From NCBI GenBank assembly GCA_965219705.1, contig OZ244789.1, positions 1,984,001-2,048,000 on the forward strand: a DNA stretch of 64,000 bases. The letters are read 5' to 3'. The translations under genes and the position numbers were made by a program. Origin of the DNA: JAJECS01 sp965219705 (lineage in GTDB: Bacteria > Chloroflexota > UBA11872). Of this stretch, positions 8,307 through 16,827 are shown piece by piece. Numbering within the stretch: position 1 is the stretch's first letter; every line of letters begins with the position of its first letter. The notes beneath the pieces were generated by a model. It was not told where the DNA came from. It worked only from the letters and a program-made list of their open reading frames with translations, and searched no databases.

Positions 8307-8480
8307 CTATTCCCCGCCGGGCTGCGGCGTTGGGTCCGGGATCTCACGGATGATGCGCCGCACGTGCTCGCCCAGGTCGTCGTCCTCCGCGGGCGTCGTC
8401 TCTTCGTCCGGAACGGTCTTGGCCGGGTCGGGCGGGGCCTCGACCTCACCCTGCGGCGCGGCCCAGCGAGTGATGCTCAT
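8307..8480 (-). CDS. pup: Pup/UBact-like protein modifier ending in GGE
   Basis: This 57-residue reading frame begins MSITRWAAPQGEVEAPPDPA and ends PDPTPQPGGE. It has the marks of a Pup-type modifier: very small, acidic and likely disordered, a short helical stretch (DDDLGEHVRRIIREI), and a C-terminal Gly-Gly-Glu, the form that a ligase can couple directly without deamidation. It lies 3 bases after dop and 12 before pafA, all on one strand, with GGGAGG inside the end of dop as ribosome binding site. Pup from Mycobacterium ends GGQ and has a longer helix; the proline-rich tail and single Lys (residue 21) are unusual. The assignment rests on the ending and the neighbours. Confidence 0.82.
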   Translation of the reverse strand: MSITRWAAPQGEVEAPPDPAKTVPDEETTPAEDDDLGEHVRRIIREIPDPTPQPGGE

Positions 8481-8483
8481 CGC

Positions 8484-9983
8484 TCATCCTCCCTTCGCGT
8501 CAAGCGCGGCTAGCACGTCATTGATAGTTGCAGATTGTTCAACCAGGGCGCTGAGCCGGTCGACACTGGGTCCGGCCACGTCGTCCAGCCGCAGTGTCAC
8601 GTCGATCCCGTTGTGGCGCAGGCGCACGCGATCCCATTCCATGGCGGTGATCGCCGGACCGAACTTGGCAAGCAGCTGGCCGCGCACGGCGGCTCGGGTG
8701 CCCGACGGCGGCGTCGTGCGTGCTGCTTCGACCTGCGCCGGCGAGACCAGCGTGCGCATGCGCCCGCGGTCGGTCAGCCACTGATGCACGCTGAGCGCCG
8801 GGTCCAGCAGGTGGTAGGCGAAGTCGATGCGCCGCGCCGCTTCCGCAGGCAACGCCGCGCCCGCTGGGCTGATCTCCCGCAGCAGCTTCTGCTTGGCGGC
8901 CCAGTCGACGCGGTCGGCGGCGGCGGACGCGTCGGTGCGCAAATCGGTAAGAACCTGCTGCCACTCGTCGAGCACCCAGTTGGTCTCGGCGTCGCGGCCG
9001 CGGAATCGCTCGCCGGCGTCGAGCCACCACCGTTGAATGTCGAGCGGCGAAACGCTGCGTCTATCGTCGAGTTCGATGCTGGCGGCCAGCGAGAGGTCGT
9101 GCGAGACCTGCTGGACCGCCGCCACGGGGTCGCGCAGGCGCACGGGCGCCAGCCAGCCGGCCTCGACCGCGTCGAGAACCAGCGCCGTGGTCGCCGCCTT
9201 CATCCCCGTCGCCCACTCGCTGCGGTTGGCGTCGCCGGTGATCACGTGCAGCCGCCGATAGCGGTCGGGATTGGCATGCGGCTCGTCGCGCGTGTTGAAG
9301 ATGGGCCGGCGCGCCGTCGTGTTGATGCCCACCTCCGTTTCGAAGAAGTCGGCCCGCTGCGACAGCTGCAACGCGCCCGCATCGCCGCCCTCGATGCCCA
9401 CGCGCCCGGCGCCGGCAAAGACCTGGCGCGTTACCAGGAAGGGCACCAACCCGTCAACCAGATAGTCGAGCGGCACCGCGCGAGAGGTGAGGTAGTTCTC
9501 ATGGCAGCCGTAGCTGCGGCCGTGGTAGTCCGTGTTGTTCTTGACCAGCCGCACCCGGCCGCCGTCCAGGCGCGCGTTGTGCGCCTGCTCGGCCGCGTGC
9601 ATCAGCTGCTCGCCCGCGCGGTCCTGTGCCACGAGGTCCAGCACCGTGCGGCAGGCATCGGTGCAGTATTCGGGGTGGTTGTGATCGTTGTAGAGCCGCG
9701 CGCCGTTCAGCAGCACGGTATCGGCGAGCAGCTCTTCTCGGCTCAGGCGTGAGCTCTGGGCGGTCGAGCCCAGGTGATCGTTCGCATCGCGCGCCAGGGC
9801 GTCGACGCGAGTGCCGCGCAGATCGCGGCGCGGGTCCTCGTCGGTGTAGTCCCAGCCGCGAAACGCGACCGGGAGCGGCGCGGCGTGGATCAGCATCGCC
9901 GACTCGAAGGCAAAGTCGGGCGGTCCCGCAAACCCCTCGCAGTTGAGGCCGTATTCCGTCTCGATCCCGACCGGCCGGTTCAT
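8484..9983 (-). CDS. dop: Dop, depupylase/deamidase of Pup
   Basis: The 499-residue protein is the Dop-type paralogue: it starts with PVGIETEYG and carries the extra N-terminal region (about residues 40-88, including RGWDYTDEDPRRDLRG) that corresponds to the Dop loop, before NGARLYNDHNHPEY with the catalytic Asp at 100. Later motifs are VKNNTDYHGRSYGCHENY, FLVTRQVFAGAGRVG, LSQRADFFE, NTRDEPHANPDRYRRLHVIT and GDANRSEWAT. Dop deamidates Pup-GGQ and removes Pup from substrates. Since the modifier here already ends in Glu, the likely job is removal only. First gene of the dop-pup-pafA operon; no proteasome or Mpa/ARC gene is in the window. Confidence 0.92.
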   Translation of the reverse strand: MNRPVGIETEYGLNCEGFAGPPDFAFESAMLIHAAPLPVAFRGWDYTDEDPRRDLRGTRVDALARDANDHLGSTAQSSRLSREELLADTVLLNGARLYNDHNHPEYCTDACRTVLDLVAQDRAGEQLMHAAEQAHNARLDGGRVRLVKNNTDYHGRSYGCHENYLTSRAVPLDYLVDGLVPFLVTRQVFAGAGRVGIEGGDAGALQLSQRADFFETEVGINTTARRPIFNTRDEPHANPDRYRRLHVITGDANRSEWATGMKAATTALVLDAVEAGWLAPVRLRDPVAAVQQVSHDLSLAASIELDDRRSVSPLDIQRWWLDAGERFRGRDAETNWVLDEWQQVLTDLRTDASAAADRVDWAAKQKLLREISPAGAALPAEAARRIDFAYHLLDPALSVHQWLTDRGRMRTLVSPAQVEAARTTPPSGTRAAVRGQLLAKFGPAITAMEWDRVRLRHNGIDVTLRLDDVAGPSVDRLSALVEQSATINDVLAALDAKGG

Positions 9984-10050
9984 CCCGCGGCTCCGGTGGG
10001 CGCTGCGGTCATCCTAGCGCCCGCCCCGCCCCCAAAGGCAGCAGTCTTTG

Positions 10051-10078
10051 GTAGGGGCGCTTCGCGAAGCGCCCTCAC
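10051..10078. repeat. Palindromic repeat, family B copy 1
   Basis: GTAGGGGCG followed by a perfect palindrome GGGCGCTTCGCGAAGCGCCC (10055-10074) upstream of dop. The same TTCGCGAA-centred element with GGGGCG flanks recurs near 24.55 and 42.6 kb, so it is a dispersed extragenic repeat rather than a terminator of one gene. Confidence 0.75.
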
Positions 10079-10150
10079 GCCCGCACCGCGCCGTCTGATC
10101 GGAGGACCCGGCTGGACTGCGAATGACTGGCATGGGGCGGAGGTTGGGCC

Positions 10151-11107
10151 CTAAGCCCCAAGACATGCGCCGACGCCGGCGGCTTCGGCGCGCTCCAGCA
10201 CGGCCTGGCCCAGCGCGATGTCCCACAACGCAATGCCCTGCGATTCGAACAGGGTGATCTCGTCCGGGCTGGTGCGGCCGGGCGCGCGCCCGGCTACGAC
10301 CCGGCCCAACTCCACCGCCTGCGCCCACTGAAATACGCCGTCCTCGACCGCGGCGATCAAGTCGCCGCATTCGACGTGCGCGCCTTCGAGATCGTCCACG
10401 AAGACCCGGTCGGCGCGGGCCACCGCGGCGCTGTCCAGCTCGCGATGTTGTGGGTGGTTGGTGCCCATCGCGACGACGTGCGCGCCGGATTCGATCCATC
10501 CGGCCTTGATGACGGGATCGGCGGCGTTGGTCGCCGTGACGACGACCTGTGCGCCCCGCACCGCAGCCTCAGCCGTGGACGCGGGCTCCAGGTCGACATC
10601 CAGCTTGGGCGACATCTCGGCGATGAAACGCCTGACGTTCGCCGGATCGCGCGAGAACACCCGCACCCGCGCCGACGGCCGCACCGTGCAAACCGCTTCG
10701 AGCTGTGTTCGCGCCTGTAGGCCCGTGCCGATGAGCCCGATGGCTCGGACATCCGGCAGCGCCAGGTGCTTCACCGAGACCGCGCTCGCGGCGCCGGTGC
10801 GGAGGCCGCTCAGCCGCCCGGCTTCGATGACGGCGCTGAGGGCGCCGCTGGCCGCGTCGAACAGCACCACGACAAAGCTGATTCGCCCGCCGGGGACGCT
10901 CGGATAGAGCTTGGCGCCCATGGCTCCCAGCTCGGGATCCGCCGCGCCCATGAGCTGCAGCGCGCCGCGCGGCGTGCGCGCCCGGCGCCGCCCCACGTTC
11001 GCCGCCGTCCCGCGTCCCTGCCGCTCGAAGGACGCCTCAACGGTTCGGAGCGCGAGGTCCATATCGGCAAGGCGATCGACGTCGTCCTCGGTCAGATACC
11101 TGGGCAT
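10151..11107 (-). CDS. Ornithine cyclodeaminase/mu-crystallin family protein
   Basis: The 318-residue protein matches the OCD/mu-crystallin family: MPRYLTEDDVDRLADMDLAL, SGLRTGAASAVSVKHLA, a Rossmann nucleotide site IGLIGTGLQARTQLEA, and GTNHPQHREL followed by FVDD. Members are ornithine cyclodeaminases, ketimine reductases or opine/alanine dehydrogenases; the substrate cannot be told from sequence. I chose ATG 11107 because GGAGC precedes it at the right distance and the fold begins there; upstream sequence in frame belongs to the divergent intergenic region. It is divergent from the EamA transporter with about 67 bases between starts. Confidence 0.88.
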   Translation of the reverse strand: MPRYLTEDDVDRLADMDLALRTVEASFERQGRGTAANVGRRRARTPRGALQLMGAADPELGAMGAKLYPSVPGGRISFVVVLFDAASGALSAVIEAGRLSGLRTGAASAVSVKHLALPDVRAIGLIGTGLQARTQLEAVCTVRPSARVRVFSRDPANVRRFIAEMSPKLDVDLEPASTAEAAVRGAQVVVTATNAADPVIKAGWIESGAHVVAMGTNHPQHRELDSAAVARADRVFVDDLEGAHVECGDLIAAVEDGVFQWAQAVELGRVVAGRAPGRTSPDEITLFESQGIALWDIALGQAVLERAEAAGVGACLGA

Positions 11108-11174
11108 GTTGCTCCGTCCGCCTCGTGTGGGGTTTGCCACCCACGGAACCGCAGCCGACGATGCCGCGGAGACC

Positions 11175-12074
11175 ATGGGCTTTCTCGTCGCGCACATTCT
11201 ATTCGTGGTGGGCTTCGCGCTCGCCCTGCGCCGGGCGCAGACCCGCGGCTACGACTTCTTCCTCATGACCGGGACGAACTACGCCACGGGCCTGGTCATC
11301 GGCGCCGTCTGGCTGGCCGTCGCCGGGGCCGCGAGCGTGGATCTCGCAACCGTGCTCCTGGGCATCGTTCAGGGCGCGCGGTTTTCGCTGGCCGTCGTGG
11401 CCATCTATCTGCTGCTGGTCCGCACGGGCGTCGGAATCACCTTCGTGCTGCTGCGCATGGCCGTCATCGTGCCGACGGTGGCCTCGATCTTATGGTTCGG
11501 CGAACGACCGGACCTGCCGACGCTGCTGGGCATTGGGCTGCTGCTGGCCGCGCTGCCGCTGCTCACGCGCGGCGGCCGCAGCGACGACGCGCGGCTGCGG
11601 GTGTGGTGGTATTGGCCGGTGGTTGTCGGCACGCTGGTCGTCACCGGCGCGGGTCTCATCGCCGCCAAGGCATTCGTCGAAATCGCCCCCATCGAGAATC
11701 TGCCGCTCTACGCCATGACCACGTTCGCCGCGGCAACGACCGTGGCGCTCGCGACCTTCGCCGTGCGCCGCCGCATCCAACCCGCGCTCAGCCCCACGGT
11801 CGACCAGCCGTCGGCGCGAGGCTTCGGGCGCGGTTTCTTCCGGGAGCCGCTGGCTCTTGGCGTGGTGACGGGCGGCGTCAACATGGGCCAGCTCGTCCTC
11901 ATTCTGCTGGCGCTGCGCGAGGTGCCCGGCACGGTGGTGTTCCCGGCGCAGAGCGCGGGCTCCGCCCTGTTGACCATCATCGCGGGATACGTGCTGTGGC
12001 ACGAGCGCCACACCCGCGGCACGTTGGCGGGAGCAGGGCTGGCGGCGGCAGGCCTGGTGCTCGTCAGCGTCTGA
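11175..12074 (+). CDS. EamA/DMT-type membrane transporter
   Basis: The protein of about 299 residues is almost entirely hydrophobic, with roughly ten predicted membrane segments (from MGFLVAHILFVVGFALAL to AGLAAAGLVLVSV) in two halves, as in drug/metabolite transporters of the EamA class. The glutamates and helix-ending pattern WFGERPDLPTLLGIGLLLAA and LWHERHTRGTLAGAGLAAAG occur at the end of each half, the usual signature. Substrate is unknown. The start is uncertain: ATG 11175 opens the first membrane helix. It is divergent from the OCD-family gene, which may share a substrate. Confidence 0.75.
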   Translation: MGFLVAHILFVVGFALALRRAQTRGYDFFLMTGTNYATGLVIGAVWLAVAGAASVDLATVLLGIVQGARFSLAVVAIYLLLVRTGVGITFVLLRMAVIVPTVASILWFGERPDLPTLLGIGLLLAALPLLTRGGRSDDARLRVWWYWPVVVGTLVVTGAGLIAAKAFVEIAPIENLPLYAMTTFAAATTVALATFAVRRRIQPALSPTVDQPSARGFGRGFFREPLALGVVTGGVNMGQLVLILLALREVPGTVVFPAQSAGSALLTIIAGYVLWHERHTRGTLAGAGLAAAGLVLVSV

Positions 12075-12086
12075 ATTAGGTCGGGC

Positions 12087-12114
12087 CTAGCCGCGCCCCA
12101 CGGCGGGCGGCTAG
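12087..12114 (+). terminator. Hairpin after the EamA transporter gene
   Basis: CTAGCCGC (12087-12094) and GCGGCTAG (12107-12114) form perfect 8-base arms with a 12-base loop, beginning 12 bases after the stop. There is no T-run, so termination is only suggested by position. Confidence 0.35.
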
Positions 12115-12146
12115 CCTACACCCGCTGGGATTCACCGAGGCGGCGC

Positions 12147-13289
12147 ATGAAGATTACGACGCTGCAGTGCGACTTTATCTGGACGGGCACCCGCAACTGG
12201 CTCATCGTGCGCGTGCATACCGACGCGGGCATCACCGGCATCGGCGAGGCGTTTCCGATGGGGCCCGATCGCGCAATCGCCGAAACGGTGGCCTACTTCC
12301 AGTCCTGGATCGAAGGCTGGGACCCCTTCGACATCGAGCGCGTCTGGCACGAGCTCTACGCCGGCAGCCGCTTCCCCACGGGTTCGATCATCACGGCGGC
12401 CATCAGCGGCATCGACCAGGCGCTCTGGGACATCAAGGGCCGGGCGCTCGGCGTGCCGGTCTACGAGTTGCTCGGCGGCAAGGTGCGGGACCGCGTTCGC
12501 GTCTACCAGTCGCCCGTGGGCGATACACCCGCGGAGCTTGCCGACGACGCGCGCCGTCTGGTCGAGCGCTACGGCTTCACCGCGCTCAAGATCGGCCCCT
12601 TCGCTGAGGCCGCCGACACCTGGCCGTGGAGCCGGCAGGTCGATAGTGCCGAGCAGCGCCTGGCGGCCGTACGCGACGCGGTCGGCCCTGACGTCGACAT
12701 CGGCGTCGATCCCCACGCCAAGATTTTCGAGCCGGTGCGCGCGCTTGAGATGGCCGAGCGCCTCAAGCCCTATCGCCCCATGTTCTTCGAAGAGCCGGTG
12801 CGGCCCGAGAACTTCGAGGCCCTGGCCAAGCTCACGGCCAAGAGCCCCATTCCCATCGCCACCGGCGAGGCCGTGTTCACCAAGTTTCAGTTTCGCGACC
12901 TGCTGGCCACGGGCGCCGCGGACATCATCCAGCCCGACGTGGCCGCCACGGGCGGGCTGACGGAGATGAAGAAGATCGCGGCCATGGCCGAGGCGCACTA
13001 CGTCAGCGTGGCGCCGCACAACCCGCTTGGACCGCTGGCGACGACGTCGAACGTGCATTTCGCCGCCACGGCCCCCAACTTCCTCGTGCTCGAGTATCAC
13101 GCCGACGACGTGGGCCTGCGGGCCGAGATCCTCCACGAGCCGCTGCGCCTCGAGGACGGCTACGTCGTGCTGCCGGTCGCGCCGGGCCTGGGCGTCGAGC
13201 TCAACGAGGAGGTCTTCGAGAAATACCCCTACCGCCCCTGGCGGCGGGGCCGTCCAACCAAGCCGGACGGCATGCTGGCGTTCATCTAG
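12147..13289 (+). CDS. Mandelate racemase/muconate lactonizing (enolase superfamily) dehydratase
   Basis: The 380-residue protein has the enolase-superfamily capping domain (residues 1-120, ending AISGIDQALWDIKGRALGVP) and a TIM barrel. Metal ligands appear in order: DIGVDPHAK (Asp), MFFEEPV (Glu) and ATGEAVF (Glu), and a base histidine in SVAPHNPLGPL. That pattern fits acid-sugar dehydratases of the galactonate dehydratase type, which remove water from a sugar acid. The exact substrate is unknown. GAGG precedes the ATG. A second member sits at 57.5 kb, which points to repeated use of this chemistry in the genome. Confidence 0.88.
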   Translation: MKITTLQCDFIWTGTRNWLIVRVHTDAGITGIGEAFPMGPDRAIAETVAYFQSWIEGWDPFDIERVWHELYAGSRFPTGSIITAAISGIDQALWDIKGRALGVPVYELLGGKVRDRVRVYQSPVGDTPAELADDARRLVERYGFTALKIGPFAEAADTWPWSRQVDSAEQRLAAVRDAVGPDVDIGVDPHAKIFEPVRALEMAERLKPYRPMFFEEPVRPENFEALAKLTAKSPIPIATGEAVFTKFQFRDLLATGAADIIQPDVAATGGLTEMKKIAAMAEAHYVSVAPHNPLGPLATTSNVHFAATAPNFLVLEYHADDVGLRAEILHEPLRLEDGYVVLPVAPGLGVELNEEVFEKYPYRPWRRGRPTKPDGMLAFI

Positions 13290-13363
13290 GCCGAAGTGCG
13301 ATGCGGGTGGAGGCGACCGTAGGCTATCGACGTCGGTTCCGAGCTGGATGTGAGGGGCGCTGG

Positions 13364-15217
13364 ATGAAACGGTGGGTGAGGCTGCTGCTGGCGGTCGCGA
13401 TCACCGTTGCTGTCGGGGCGTGCAATGGCGCCGACCAAGCGGTTGAACCCGACGACACCGCAGCGGCCCCGGAGCCGACCGCAACGTCAACCATCGCGCC
13501 CACGGCTGCACTGGCATCGGCGCCGACGGCGACGCCAGCCCCCGCGCCCACGCTCACTGCCACCCCCACGCCTGAGCCAACGTCGACGCCCACGCCTGAG
13601 CCAACACCTACCCCCGAGCCCACGCCCACACCGACGCCTGAGCCGACCGCCACCCCCACGCCTCAGCCCACGCCAACGGTAACGCCGGAGCCAACCCCAA
13701 CCCCACAGCCCACGCCGACCGCCACTCCTGCACCCACTCCCACACCCGCACCGACGCCAACCCCGACGCCGCAGCCGACGCCGGAGCCCACGCCCACACC
13801 GGCCCTGGGAGGTACGAGCCGCAGCAACCCCTATGCGTTCGGCGGCGTCATGGAGGCCGGCGACTGGGGCTTCGAAGCCCTTGAGGTCATTCGCGGCGAC
13901 GAGGCGTGGCAGCGGATCGAGTCCGCCAATCAGTTCAACAACCCGCCCAGCGCCGGCAACGAGTATCTGGTGGTCCTCGTTCGCGCGGGGTACGCGGGCG
14001 AGGGCGAAGAGGATATCGACCAGTTCGACTTCCGCATCACAGGCTCGCGGGGAAGAGCCGATCGCGTGGCATCTGTGATTGACCTTGATCCGTGGCTTGA
14101 CTACACGCTGCAGGCCGGCGGTGAGGTCGAGGGTTGGGTGGCCTTCGAGGTTGGCGAGTCCGAATCGCAGCTCATGCTGATCTTCGACCGGCTCCGCGTT
14201 TTCGATGACGCGCCTGTGTTCCTGGCGCTGGAACCGAACGCGCAGGTTGCGGTTGATAGAGGCGCACTGCCGGCGACGACTGAGGATGGTCGGTCGCGCG
14301 CGCAGCCGGCGGCTGTCGGCTCGACGGTCGTCACCGAGATCTGGGCGATTACCGTTCTGGAGCACGTCCGCGGCGACGATGCCCTCGCCGCGGTGGCTGC
14401 CGCCAACCAATTCAACGATCCACCGCCCGAGGGTTTCGAATACGTCAGTGTGTTGCTTCGCGTGCAGTCGGTTTCCGCTGTGGATCAATTCAGGGACATT
14501 GACAAGTTCAGTTTTCAGATAACGGGAGATGCGCACAAGCTCTACGAGGTGCCGTTGGTTGTTGATCCCGAACCGCCGCTTGAATTTGATCTGTTTCCAG
14601 GCGGCGTGGGCCAGGGCTGGGTCACCTATGTCGCCGCTCGCGATGAGACTGGGCTCATGCTGCGGTACGCCCCCCTGGGCTCGTTTGATGACGCTGACGC
14701 ACGCTTCCTTGCGCTCGACGACGGGGCCGGAGTTCCCCTCGCCAACGCCCCGCTCGCCGAGCCAACCGAGTCGGGCGTCGACCGTGAGTCGCCGGTTCCG
14801 TTGAGTGAGCTGGCCACGACCGATCAGTGGGAAGTTCGTGTGCTTGAGGTCGTCCGCGGTGACGACGCCCTCGCCATGGCGCGCGAGGCCGATGAGTTCC
14901 TCCCCGATCCCGACCCGGGGATGGCGTACGTGCAGGTGCGCGTCTGGGTTCGAAACATAGGCGCCGGTAAGGACGCTTCGCTCATCGGTGAGGATTGGTT
15001 CGCGACGATCGGCGCTGAGAACGTGCGCTGGGATGTGCCAAGGGTGCAAAGGGTGATTGAGCCCGAGCTCGGGCTAAGTGCGCTGCTCTACCCGGGCGGA
15101 ATCTCCGAAGGCTGGGTGCTGCTGCAGGCCGCGATCGGTGAGGCCGATCTATTGCTCGTGTTCGAGCCGTTGTTCGACTTCACCGGAGAAGGCCGCCGCT
15201 ATCTGGCGCTGTCCTAG
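13364..15217 (+). CDS. Secreted lipoprotein with Pro-Thr stalk and three repeat domains
   Basis: ATG 13364 begins MKRWVRLLLAVAITVAVGAC, a lipoprotein signal with Cys as lipid site. A low-complexity stalk of repeated TPTPEP/TPAP units follows (about residues 40-150). The rest is three tandem copies of a domain of about 140 residues, each opening with a W-x-h-x-h-L-E segment plus RGDDA (LEVIRGDEAW, LEHVRGDDAL, LEVVRGDDAL), then a Phe/Asn-rich segment and YVxVxxRV strands. The fold looks like an all-beta extracellular immunoglobulin or DUF4352-like domain. It probably projects from the cell surface through the stalk. Ligand and function are unknown. Confidence 0.82.
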   Translation: MKRWVRLLLAVAITVAVGACNGADQAVEPDDTAAAPEPTATSTIAPTAALASAPTATPAPAPTLTATPTPEPTSTPTPEPTPTPEPTPTPTPEPTATPTPQPTPTVTPEPTPTPQPTPTATPAPTPTPAPTPTPTPQPTPEPTPTPALGGTSRSNPYAFGGVMEAGDWGFEALEVIRGDEAWQRIESANQFNNPPSAGNEYLVVLVRAGYAGEGEEDIDQFDFRITGSRGRADRVASVIDLDPWLDYTLQAGGEVEGWVAFEVGESESQLMLIFDRLRVFDDAPVFLALEPNAQVAVDRGALPATTEDGRSRAQPAAVGSTVVTEIWAITVLEHVRGDDALAAVAAANQFNDPPPEGFEYVSVLLRVQSVSAVDQFRDIDKFSFQITGDAHKLYEVPLVVDPEPPLEFDLFPGGVGQGWVTYVAARDETGLMLRYAPLGSFDDADARFLALDDGAGVPLANAPLAEPTESGVDRESPVPLSELATTDQWEVRVLEVVRGDDALAMAREADEFLPDPDPGMAYVQVRVWVRNIGAGKDASLIGEDWFATIGAENVRWDVPRVQRVIEPELGLSALLYPGGISEGWVLLQAAIGEADLLLVFEPLFDFTGEGRRYLALS

Positions 15218-15244
15218 CTGCCGAGCGAGAGTTCCCCGCAGCGA

Positions 15245-16423
15245 CTAAGACGCCAGGGTCTCGCGCAGCAACCGGCCAATCTGGCGCAGGGTGTCGGGCC
15301 TGAGCAGCCCGAAGTTGTAGACGGCCACGCGTTCGACGGACAGCTTCGCGATGCGGTCGAGGCGGGCGGCGAAGTCGGGACCGCCCGGATCGAGCGCGTC
15401 GCTGCCCCACTGGCTGATCACCAGCTCGATATCGCGCCGGGCCGACCGTGACAGCGCCGCCAGTCTCTTGGCCTCATCCGTCTCGTCTGTCGGGTCCGGC
15501 AGCAGCAGCCCGTCGATCCGCTCCAGCAGATCGGCCAGCCGCAGTCCGGTGGGACCCCAGCCGGCGGCTGCGTGGGTCAGACTCAGACGCGCGCCGGTCC
15601 CGCGCAGTGCGCGCTGCACGCCTTCCACCAGGCGCGTCGCCGTCTGCTCGCGGGCCTCCAGGTAGCCGCGAAACTCCTCGTCCGCCTCGCCGCGCGCGGC
15701 GACAAGCGTCTCGAGGTCGCCGAACTCTTGCATGCGCGACAGTCGATCGCGCAGCTCCCGAGCGACGCCCTCGCGCACCTCGACGGCGTCCACGCCGTGC
15801 GTCCGCGCCGCGGTCAGGCAGTTGTCGCAGAAGCACAGCTCCGCCAGAAAGCGGGTCCACGGGTCGAAGTCGATCAGAATGCGCTCGCGCACCCACCCGT
15901 ATGCGAAGTCCGGATGACCCGGGCGCTCAAGCATCGCGCTGTGCACGGGATACTGGTCGCAGAGATCGGCCACCAGCGCGGCCAGATACTCCTGCACGTC
16001 CGGGCTCGCCGGGCACGTCTGGGCAAAGCTGCGGGCGCCGAAGGCGTTCTGCACCGCCGTATCCGGATAGGTGCGCGCCATCCAGGGCTGAAACATGCCG
16101 ATGACCCAGGCATTGAGCTGGATGCCGCGCGCCGGCGCGAGCTCGGCGGCCTGCCCGAAGGCCTGCAAGACGTCGGGCTCTCTGAAGACCTGGGGCCTGA
16201 TGCGCCCATACCGCGCCGCGCGGGCCGGAAAGAATACGCCGCCCTGCTCGGAGTAGAAGATCGAGCGCCCCAGGTTGCGCGGCGAGAACGTCGATATGGC
16301 GTGGTAGTTGGGACACAACTCGACCGCGTCGAAGCCCGCGTCCCGCAGCCAGTCCAGCGCCGCCGGCACGCCCTCGTCCGCCAGATCCCAGGGATAAGCC
16401 CAGACCGATATTCGCGGACGCAT
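15245..16423 (-). CDS. TIM-barrel protein, possible glycoside hydrolase-like
   Basis: The protein of about 392 residues starts MRPRISVWAYPWDLADEGVP and looks like an alpha/beta barrel: strands SVWAYPWDL, VELCPNYH, LNAWVIGMFQPW, RLSLTHAAAGWG and ELVISQWGSDALDPGG. A Cys pair in LCFCDNCLTAA occurs at the position where several uncharacterised glycoside hydrolase-like families carry it. I do not recognise a named family and assign no reaction. The start at 16423 gives the complete first strand; further in-frame upstream sequence is compositionally unlike coding. Confidence 0.6.
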   Translation of the reverse strand: MRPRISVWAYPWDLADEGVPAALDWLRDAGFDAVELCPNYHAISTFSPRNLGRSIFYSEQGGVFFPARAARYGRIRPQVFREPDVLQAFGQAAELAPARGIQLNAWVIGMFQPWMARTYPDTAVQNAFGARSFAQTCPASPDVQEYLAALVADLCDQYPVHSAMLERPGHPDFAYGWVRERILIDFDPWTRFLAELCFCDNCLTAARTHGVDAVEVREGVARELRDRLSRMQEFGDLETLVAARGEADEEFRGYLEAREQTATRLVEGVQRALRGTGARLSLTHAAAGWGPTGLRLADLLERIDGLLLPDPTDETDEAKRLAALSRSARRDIELVISQWGSDALDPGGPDFAARLDRIAKLSVERVAVYNFGLLRPDTLRQIGRLLRETLAS

Positions 16424-16496
16424 GGCGGTCTCCTTGCGGTTGCGGACCAATCCTAAGTCGCCGGGAGAGGTGCGGTGGTGCAAGATTTGCGCATGC

Positions 16497-16512
16497 GTAT
16501 CCCTGAGGATAC
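16497..16512 (+). promoter_or_regulatory. Inverted repeat before HigB-like toxin gene
   Basis: GTATCC-CTGA-GGATAC forms a perfect 6-base inverted repeat that ends 9 bases before the toxin GTG. Its place fits an operator for the toxin-antitoxin pair that follows. Confidence 0.35.
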
Positions 16513-16521
16513 ACTCCGGCG

Positions 16522-16815
16522 GTGCTGATCGAGGTTCGCCAGACCGATGTGTACACGCGATGGTTCGGCAGGTTGCGGGACCGGCGGGCTCGGGCGCGCA
16601 TCGACTTGCGCATCCGGCGACTGTCGTTGGGCAACCCTGGGGACGTCCGGCCGGTTGGCGCGGGCGTCTCGGAGTTGCGCATCGATTACGGACCGGGCTA
16701 CCGCGTGTACTTCGTGCGGCGCGGATCGGCTCTGGTGATCTTGCTCGCCGGCGGTGACAAGAGCAGCCAGCAGCGGGACATCGCCAGGGCGCGGGATCTG
16801 GCACGAGGGCTGTAG
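16522..16815 (+). CDS. HigB/RelE-family toxin (Gp49-like killer protein)
   Basis: The 97-residue protein shows the addiction-module killer pattern: VRQTDVYTRWFGRLRDRRAR, IRRLSLGNPGDVRPVGAGVS, ELRIDYGPGYRVYFVRRG, then LLAGGDKSSQQRDIARARDL. Such toxins are ribosome-dependent or free mRNA interferases. It starts with GTG right behind an inverted repeat. The antitoxin follows 12 bases later, so this is a toxin-first module. Both frames are intact, unlike the higBA copy at 6 kb. Confidence 0.88.
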   Translation: MLIEVRQTDVYTRWFGRLRDRRARARIDLRIRRLSLGNPGDVRPVGAGVSELRIDYGPGYRVYFVRRGSALVILLAGGDKSSQQRDIARARDLARGL

Positions 16816-16827
16816 GAGGAAAGAGGC

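Noticed and set aside
8535..9752. Long open frame opposite dop
   Set aside because: It mirrors the dop coding frame and has no recognisable domain.
6801..9983. Proteasome core genes beside pafA and dop
   Set aside because: Neighbouring genes on both sides are a MarR regulator and an OCD-family enzyme; none has the N-terminal Thr hydrolase pattern.
13487..15049. 520-residue open frame opposite the lipoprotein gene
   Set aside because: Its Arg/Gly-rich end is the reverse reading of the Pro-Thr stalk; the forward frame has a signal peptide and repeats.
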